A DNA stretch of 64,000 nucleotides from the NCBI GenBank assembly GCA_945911015.1, contig CAMDZW010000005.1:1-64000 (forward strand), given 5' to 3'. This DNA is from an uncultured Propionibacteriaceae bacterium. Lineage in GTDB: Bacteria > Actinomycetota > Actinomycetes > Propionibacteriales > Propionibacteriaceae. The translations under genes were made by a program, and so were the position numbers. Every line of letters starts with the position of its first letter. Position 1 is the stretch's first letter. Shown in pieces: positions 59,538 through 64,000 of the stretch. The notes beneath the pieces were generated by a model, which worked only from the letters and a program-made list of their open reading frames with translations, made no database searches and was not told the DNA's origin.

Positions 59538-60353
59538 TCACGCGTTCTGTGCGTCGAAGATGATCGAGAAGTCAAGCACGCAAGGCGACTCGGGCGTCAC
59601 CAGCTGAAGGTGAGGGCCGTCGATCGGGCCGTCGGGAGCGGTCCACGGCTCGACGCAGAATCCGGGCCCCTGGTCGTACGTGACCCAGATCTCGGTGTTG
59701 GAGGTCAGGGTCAACGATGGCCCGTCCGGCCAGCTGATGGTCGGGTTCTGGGCGATCTGGTCGAAGACGCCGTTGCGGAGCTTGGTCGGGGCGGCTGGGA
59801 TGGTGCGCTGCCGGTTCTCGTCCATCTCGAGGCGGCGGCCCGGTCGGAAGTCGACCACCGCTTCGCGGGCAGGATCATCGCCGAGCCTGGTGATGAACCA
59901 CGGGTGGAATCCTGCCGAGGCAAGGAATTCGTCGCCGTGGCTGTGCACGGCGAGCTGGGTGATGAGCATGGTGTCGGTCAACTCGTAACGGTGGGTGACG
60001 AATCCACGCCAGGGCCACTGGTCGGGCTGGTCGGGTCCGATCTGGATCGACTGTTCGACGGCCTGTGCGGTGACCGCGTCGACCTGGAACGGCCAGGAGT
60101 GGACCAGGCCGTGCTGGCCCGCCAGGGCGCCTTGACGTACATCGCGGACGATGTCAGGTGTTCCGGTGAGGCTGCCGCACCACGGTGCGAGCGGGAAGGA
60201 GCCCCGATAGAAGTCGGCGGCGGTGCGGCGCTCCACAGCGGCGACGACCTCGGTGCCGTCGACGACCAGGGAGACCAGACGGCCGCCGGCTGAGGGCTCG
60301 ACGGCCGCAGTGGTGCGGCCATCAGGGGAGGTGAGCGTGACCAACTCTGTCAT
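59538..60353 (-). CDS. Aldose 1-epimerase family protein
   Basis: A 271-residue galactose mutarotase-like protein of the beta-sandwich fold. The substrate-site His residues are suggested by GLVHSWPFQV and SAGFHPWFIT, and a late acidic residue lies in LVTPESPCVLDFS. Relatives interconvert alpha and beta anomers of free aldoses. ATG 60353 begins MTELVTLTSPDGRTTAAVEPSAGG. It lies upstream of the DUF1697 gene in the same direction. Confidence 0.83.
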   Translation of the reverse strand: MTELVTLTSPDGRTTAAVEPSAGGRLVSLVVDGTEVVAAVERRTAADFYRGSFPLAPWCGSLTGTPDIVRDVRQGALAGQHGLVHSWPFQVDAVTAQAVEQSIQIGPDQPDQWPWRGFVTHRYELTDTMLITQLAVHSHGDEFLASAGFHPWFITRLGDDPAREAVVDFRPGRRLEMDENRQRTIPAAPTKLRNGVFDQIAQNPTISWPDGPSLTLTSNTEIWVTYDQGPGFCVEPWTAPDGPIDGPHLQLVTPESPCVLDFSIIFDAQNA

Positions 60354-60387
60354 GGCCGAGACCCTACCGTGAGGTGAGCGCGAAGCC

Positions 60388-60432
60388 AGCAGGGTCCGGC
60401 GATCACAGCAGAGTCCAACGGTCACAGCAGGG
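60388..60432. repeat. 19-bp tandem repeat (about 2.3 copies) covering the chrA stop
   Basis: Units start AGCAGGGTCCGGCGATCAC (60388-60406) and AGCAGAGTCCAACGGTCAC (60407-60425), 15 of 19 matching, then the first seven bases of a third. Each full unit carries TCA, i.e. a minus-strand TGA, and the second holds the chrA stop. Confidence 0.75.
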
Positions 60433-61636
60433 CGATGAGAGGGCCTCCGACCGCGCCGAGGATCACCACCAGCCAAGGCGGCGCCTTCCAAGCGACCAGG
60501 GCAACGAAACAGACCAGGGCCAGCGCAAGTTCAGCGGGCCCGGTGATCGCGGTGGTGACCACCGGTTGGTAGAGCGCTGCGGCGAGCACGCCCACCACGG
60601 CGGCATTGGCTCCCCGCATCATCGAACGCGCCCAGACCCGGTCGCGCAGGGCGTCCCAGAACGGCAGGACTCCCAACAGCAGCAGGAATCCCGGCAGGAA
60701 GATCCCAGCCAACGCGATCGCGGCACCGGCGACCGATCCGGGTCCGGTCGTCGACACCGCCCCCAGGTGGGCGGCCACCGTGAACAGCGGACCGGGCACG
60801 GCCTGGGCGCCGCCGTAACCGGCCAGGAACTGCTCCGGTGTCACCCACCCGGTGTCGACGATTCCGGTCTGCAGCAGCGGCAGCACGACATGCCCGCCGC
60901 CGAAGACCAAGGCACCCGCTCGATAGAAGGCGGCGAACAGGTCGAGCTCCTCGATGCCGGTGAGCCGGGCAGCGATCGGTGAACCGACCAGCAGGACCAC
61001 GAACGCCGTCAGGCACGCGATCCCAGCTGTCCGGCTGACGCCGAATCTGACGGATGTGGCGGCTGAGTCATCTCCGGTACGGCAGAACAGCCAACCCGCG
61101 AGCGCGCCGAGGACAATGACGCCGAGATGGGTGACCGGCGACAGCACGAGCAACACAGCGACCGCGGAGAGAGCGGCGATCGCCGCCCGCTGCCGGTCCG
61201 GGGCGAGCGAGCGTGCCATGCCCCAGACGGCCTGGGCGATGATCGCCACCGCCACGATCTTGAGTCCGGTGAGGATGCCGGTCCCGATTGAGCCGCTGAA
61301 CCAGCTCGCTCCTGCCGCGAAGGCGAGCATGAGGATCGCCGATGGCAGAGTGAAACCGACGAATGCGGCCAGTGCGCCGCCGATCCCGGCCCGGCGCAGC
61401 CCCACAGCGAAGCCGACCTGGCTCGACGCCGGTCCCGGCAGGAACTGGCACAACGCCACCAGATCGGCATACTCGTCATCGGTGAGCCACGTGCGACGCT
61501 CGACGAATGCCGTACGGAAATAGCCCAGATGGGCGATCGGCCCACCGAACGAGGTCAATCCGAGCAGCAGGAAGGCGCGGAAGACCTCCCACACAGTGCC
61601 GTGGGCGGGGGCGCTCGGCGCAGAGGTGTCCGTCAC
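60422..61636 (-). CDS. chrA: Chromate transporter (CHR family, two-domain)
   Basis: A 404-residue membrane protein with two tandem CHR halves (FLLLGLTSFGGPIAHLGYF opens half one; an equivalent FRAGALVFGGGHVVLPLL opens half two). LALCQFLPGPASSQVGFAVGL is the family's proline-rich loop. It exports chromate and gives chromate resistance; related sulfate transport is possible. The start is GTG 61636. The stop codon lies within a tandem repeat. Confidence 0.92.
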   Translation of the reverse strand: MTDTSAPSAPAHGTVWEVFRAFLLLGLTSFGGPIAHLGYFRTAFVERRTWLTDDEYADLVALCQFLPGPASSQVGFAVGLRRAGIGGALAAFVGFTLPSAILMLAFAAGASWFSGSIGTGILTGLKIVAVAIIAQAVWGMARSLAPDRQRAAIAALSAVAVLLVLSPVTHLGVIVLGALAGWLFCRTGDDSAATSVRFGVSRTAGIACLTAFVVLLVGSPIAARLTGIEELDLFAAFYRAGALVFGGGHVVLPLLQTGIVDTGWVTPEQFLAGYGGAQAVPGPLFTVAAHLGAVSTTGPGSVAGAAIALAGIFLPGFLLLLGVLPFWDALRDRVWARSMMRGANAAVVGVLAAALYQPVVTTAITGPAELALALVCFVALVAWKAPPWLVVILGAVGGPLIALL

Positions 61637-61693
61637 CGGGGCATTGAACCACGCGCCGATGACGGTCGGGTGTCGCTTGCTCGACCAGGTGGG

Positions 61694-61909
61694 TCAGCGA
61701 CCCAGGCGGCGCAGATTCCGCAGGGTGAACGCGCCGGCGGCGATGGCCGCGGCACCGATGCAGACGCCGAGGATCACCAACAGGCCACGCTCGCCCTGGG
61801 CGTAGAACCAGACACCGACGCCCGCGACGATGACGCCGATGATGATCAGGACCACCGAGGTTCGCTTGTCACGTGCGGCCGTCGCGGGATCAATCGGTTG
61901 GTTCGACAC
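61694..61909 (-). CDS. Small two-helix membrane protein
   Basis: A 71-residue protein with a short polar start (SNQPIDPATAARDKR) and two membrane helices (TSVVLIIIGVIVAGVGVWFYA and LLVILGVCIGAAAIAAGAF), ending with a basic tail. The start GTG 61909 lies four bases after the stop of the FAD reductase, consistent with an operon. It has no recognised family and is small enough to be a modulator of a larger membrane protein. Confidence 0.65.
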   Translation of the reverse strand: MSNQPIDPATAARDKRTSVVLIIIGVIVAGVGVWFYAQGERGLLVILGVCIGAAAIAAGAFTLRNLRRLGR

Positions 61910-61913
61910 CGGT

Positions 61914-63038
61914 TCAGTGTGGCACAGGCTTGTGGTCGGCGATGAGCTGCTTGCCGCAATCGTCGTCGTCATAGTGATTGCTGGTCAGCACGCCGACACA
62001 GACGCCGTCCTTGCCGTACCAAACCGTCCAGCCCTCGTCGTCCTCCGTGCCGTGGTCGGTGTCGAAGCCGTCACCCCAGCCGGCCCACTGCAGCGGATGG
62101 TCCCCGAGATCGGACCAGAAGCTCGGGATCTCTTGCCAGGCACGGTCCTGGCCGGCCGCGTTCTGCCCCGCGATCGTGCCCTGAGTGGTGGCATCATCCC
62201 AGTGTTCGGTGGCGATCCGGCGCCCGGCGACCGCGTGGTGGGCCAGCACACCGTCACCGGCCGCCCACACGCCGGCCACTCCGGTGGCCAGATGATCATC
62301 GACCAGGATCCGGCCGTGCTCCACCGCCAAGCCGCTGCCGAGATCACCGTTCGGGGTGATGCCGAGCGCGGCCAGCACCAGATCGGCGCTGAGTACCTCG
62401 CCGCCGTCGAGAGTGACCGTGGTCCCGGTTGCCCCGGCGACCGCAGCCTCTGTTCGTACGGTCACCGATGCGTCAGTGAGCCACTGGGTGATCCGGGTGG
62501 AGGCGAACTCGCCGACCCGATCGATCTGGGGCGCTGCCGAACGGGTCACCAAGGTCACCGCGATGCCGCGACGGGCCAGCGACATGGCCGCCTCACACCC
62601 GATGAACCCGGAGCCGACCACGATCGCCGACTTCGCGTTCTCCGCGCCCGCGATGAGCGTGCGCGCCTGGCTGAGGCTGCGCAGCACCCGTACCTCCTCG
62701 CCCTGGTCGGGCAGACGGATCGGGCTTGCCCCGGCACAGAGCACCAACTTCTCGTACGGGATCTGTTCGCCCGATGCGGTGGTCAGCAGATGGGTTGTCG
62801 TGTCGATCCCGGTCACGGTGGTGTCGAGGCGGACATCGACCCCGGTCAGGTCGGCATCGATCGGGGTCGGATCTGCCGCGTCGCCAGCGAGGACCTCCTT
62901 GGACAGGGGTGGTCGCTCGTACGGTGAGGCACCGTCGGTGCTGAGCAGGGTGATCGGCCCCGGGCCGCCTGCATCGCGATAGGCCGTTGCGGCAGCAACG
63001 CCAGCGGGACCACTTCCGACAACTACGAGTCCGGTCAT
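61914..63038 (-). CDS. FAD/NAD(P)-dependent ferredoxin/rubredoxin reductase-like oxidoreductase
   Basis: A 374-residue flavoprotein. VVVGSGPAGVAAATAYRDAG binds FAD, YERPPLSKEVL is the conserved early block of ferredoxin reductases, IVVGSGFIGCEAAMSLARRG binds NAD(P)H, and GVWAAGDGVLA is the late FAD motif. Electron transfer to a ferredoxin, rubredoxin or nitrile/cytochrome partner is expected. No such partner is in the window, so the exact donor-acceptor chain is open. The start is ATG 63038. Confidence 0.9.
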   Translation of the reverse strand: MTGLVVVGSGPAGVAAATAYRDAGGPGPITLLSTDGASPYERPPLSKEVLAGDAADPTPIDADLTGVDVRLDTTVTGIDTTTHLLTTASGEQIPYEKLVLCAGASPIRLPDQGEEVRVLRSLSQARTLIAGAENAKSAIVVGSGFIGCEAAMSLARRGIAVTLVTRSAAPQIDRVGEFASTRITQWLTDASVTVRTEAAVAGATGTTVTLDGGEVLSADLVLAALGITPNGDLGSGLAVEHGRILVDDHLATGVAGVWAAGDGVLAHHAVAGRRIATEHWDDATTQGTIAGQNAAGQDRAWQEIPSFWSDLGDHPLQWAGWGDGFDTDHGTEDDEGWTVWYGKDGVCVGVLTSNHYDDDDCGKQLIADHKPVPH

Positions 63039-63077
63039 CCTGCCAGCATGGCACTCATCGCGCCTGGGTGGAACCCC

Positions 63078-64000
63078 TCAGCTGCCGAGCGGTTGGTTCA
63101 GCCAGGCGTCGAGAGCCAATGCTGCCGATGCGCGGGGCCAGCTCGTGATCGTGTGGCTGTCGATCCGAGTGTCCGTGCCGGTGATCGTGCGATACCGGTC
63201 CAGCGCGGTACCGGCGCAGGCTTCCCACTCCGCTTCGTTCATGGCGGCCCGGATGATCGTCAGTTCAGGTTCGTACATCCTGATCACGGCCGGAAGCACC
63301 CGACCCAGATGCAGAGCCCGCTCGAGATAGAGCGGCTCGAGGGCAGGCAGACGTTCCTCCGGTGATCCACTCATGATCAGCAGCGGGGTTTCCGGGGGCA
63401 GCAGTCCCTGTCGTACGGCGGCAGAGTGGAGAGCGAAGTTGCCACAACTCGCCTCGACGCAGCCGCATTGACCACAGCTGCAGGGCTGGGTTGCACCTGG
63501 CACGATCAGGTGGTCGATCGAACCGCCCCGGCCGAATCGGCCCAGTTGGAGAGCGTCATGACGCATGTGGGCGATGCCGATGGAGCGGCCGACGAAGAGG
63601 GTCAACACATCGCCATCGATGTGTTCCCACCAGTGCTGCTCCAGGGCAAGGGCATGGACATTGGTGTCGACGGTGACCGGCGCGGACATCCTCGGTGTCA
63701 GGATCTGCTCGATCTCCTGGATGCGCCATTGATTCGCTCCGGTCTGGTCACCGCCCTGCCAGCCGCCACCGGTGGCGACCCCGATTCCGACGGGCGTGCC
63801 GGGCACACCCGCGAGCAGCTCATTGGCGATCTCGGCTGCACCCGCGACGGTGCTGGTGAAGTCCTTCGTCGGGTCGTCGGCCGACAGCGGCTGCCTGTGG
63901 ACCACCGACGCCAACTCCTCGCCGCGCAGCGTGTGCACGCTCACCGTGATCCGATTGAAGTAGAGGTGGATGCCGACCACGACCCGATCCGGAGACAGCT
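63078..64000 (-). CDS. ROK-family transcriptional regulator or sugar kinase (5'-truncated by window edge)
   Basis: At least 307 residues, open to the right edge. GIHLYFNRITVSVHTLRGEEL begins a ROK nucleotide/sugar fold. CSCGQCGCVEASCG is the ROK zinc motif, preceded by LGRFGRGGSIDHLIV. GTG 63980 could be a start, but the frame continues without a stop (LSPDRVV) to 64000, so an N-terminal HTH domain probably lies outside, as in NagC/XylR-type ROK repressors. No sugar operon is visible. Confidence 0.82.
   Translation of the reverse strand, partial: LSPDRVVVGIHLYFNRITVSVHTLRGEELASVVHRQPLSADDPTKDFTSTVAGAAEIANELLAGVPGTPVGIGVATGGGWQGGDQTGANQWRIQEIEQILTPRMSAPVTVDTNVHALALEQHWWEHIDGDVLTLFVGRSIGIAHMRHDALQLGRFGRGGSIDHLIVPGATQPCSCGQCGCVEASCGNFALHSAAVRQGLLPPETPLLIMSGSPEERLPALEPLYLERALHLGRVLPAVIRMYEPELTIIRAAMNEAEWEACAGTALDRYRTITGTDTRIDSHTITSWPRASAALALDAWLNQPLGS

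Overview
The window is high-GC DNA from an actinobacterium. Diagnostic genes are lsr2 (found only in Actinobacteria), crgA, and the PASTA-kinase/PP2C/FHA cell-wall cluster (pknB-pbpA-rodA-pstP-fhaB-fhaA). A meso-diaminopimelate dehydrogenase and the overall gene set fit a Propionibacteriales-like soil or aquatic organism. That placement is inference; no rRNA gene is present.

Layout. (1) 1-2110: a converging gene tail, a GntR regulator and a trimethylamine monooxygenase (tmm). (2) 2207-4135: ribosomal operon rpsF-ssb-rpsR-rplI with a candidate promoter, a leader hairpin and a terminator. (3) 4261-9982: small protein, secreted S1 protease with a coupled lipoprotein, sulfatase, MATE exporter, nitrilase. 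(4) 10061-11514 and 24161-32400: the conserved crgA/DUF881 // trpG/pknB/pbpA/rodA/pstP/fhaB/fhaA cell-division and wall-signalling neighbourhood. It is split by about 12.6 kb holding a fused ABC exporter, hrpB and an iron module. The module has two siderophore-interacting proteins, an asymmetric ABC pair and a class III sirtuin, with two IdeR/DmdR1-like iron boxes. (5) 32511-38658: AraC/PhyH pair, tRNA-Leu(CAG), LacI regulator, PiT phosphate transporter, ddh. (6) 38766-42000: a decay zone with a frameshifted IS1595-like element carrying 22-bp terminal inverted repeats, a chimeric solute-binding-protein/sulfatase pseudogene, and a frameshifted nuclease/phosphatase gene. (7) 42201-48374: lsr2, then an IclR-centred divergent catabolic cluster (two amidohydrolases on one side; KdgD-like lyase, PLP enzyme and Gfo/Idh dehydrogenase on the other). 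(8) 48404-54420: two related ECF sigma modules, one fused to its membrane sensor domain and one split into two genes, flanking an SPFH-GYF protein and a zinc-ribbon membrane protein, then a small secreted protein. (9) 54436-64000: MFS exporter, Tat lipoprotein, Gfo/Idh dehydrogenase, TauE/SafE, DUF1697, aldose epimerase, chromate transporter, small membrane protein, FAD reductase and a ROK regulator running off the end.

Three themes stand out. Iron-dependent control links the two SIPs and the ABC pair. The fused and split sigma modules look like one sensory architecture in two forms and share a candidate promoter element. Short tandem duplications repeatedly cover stop codons (crgA, hrpB, iclR, chrA), and an 11-bp duplication of the same sort has broken the binding-protein gene at 40552-40573.
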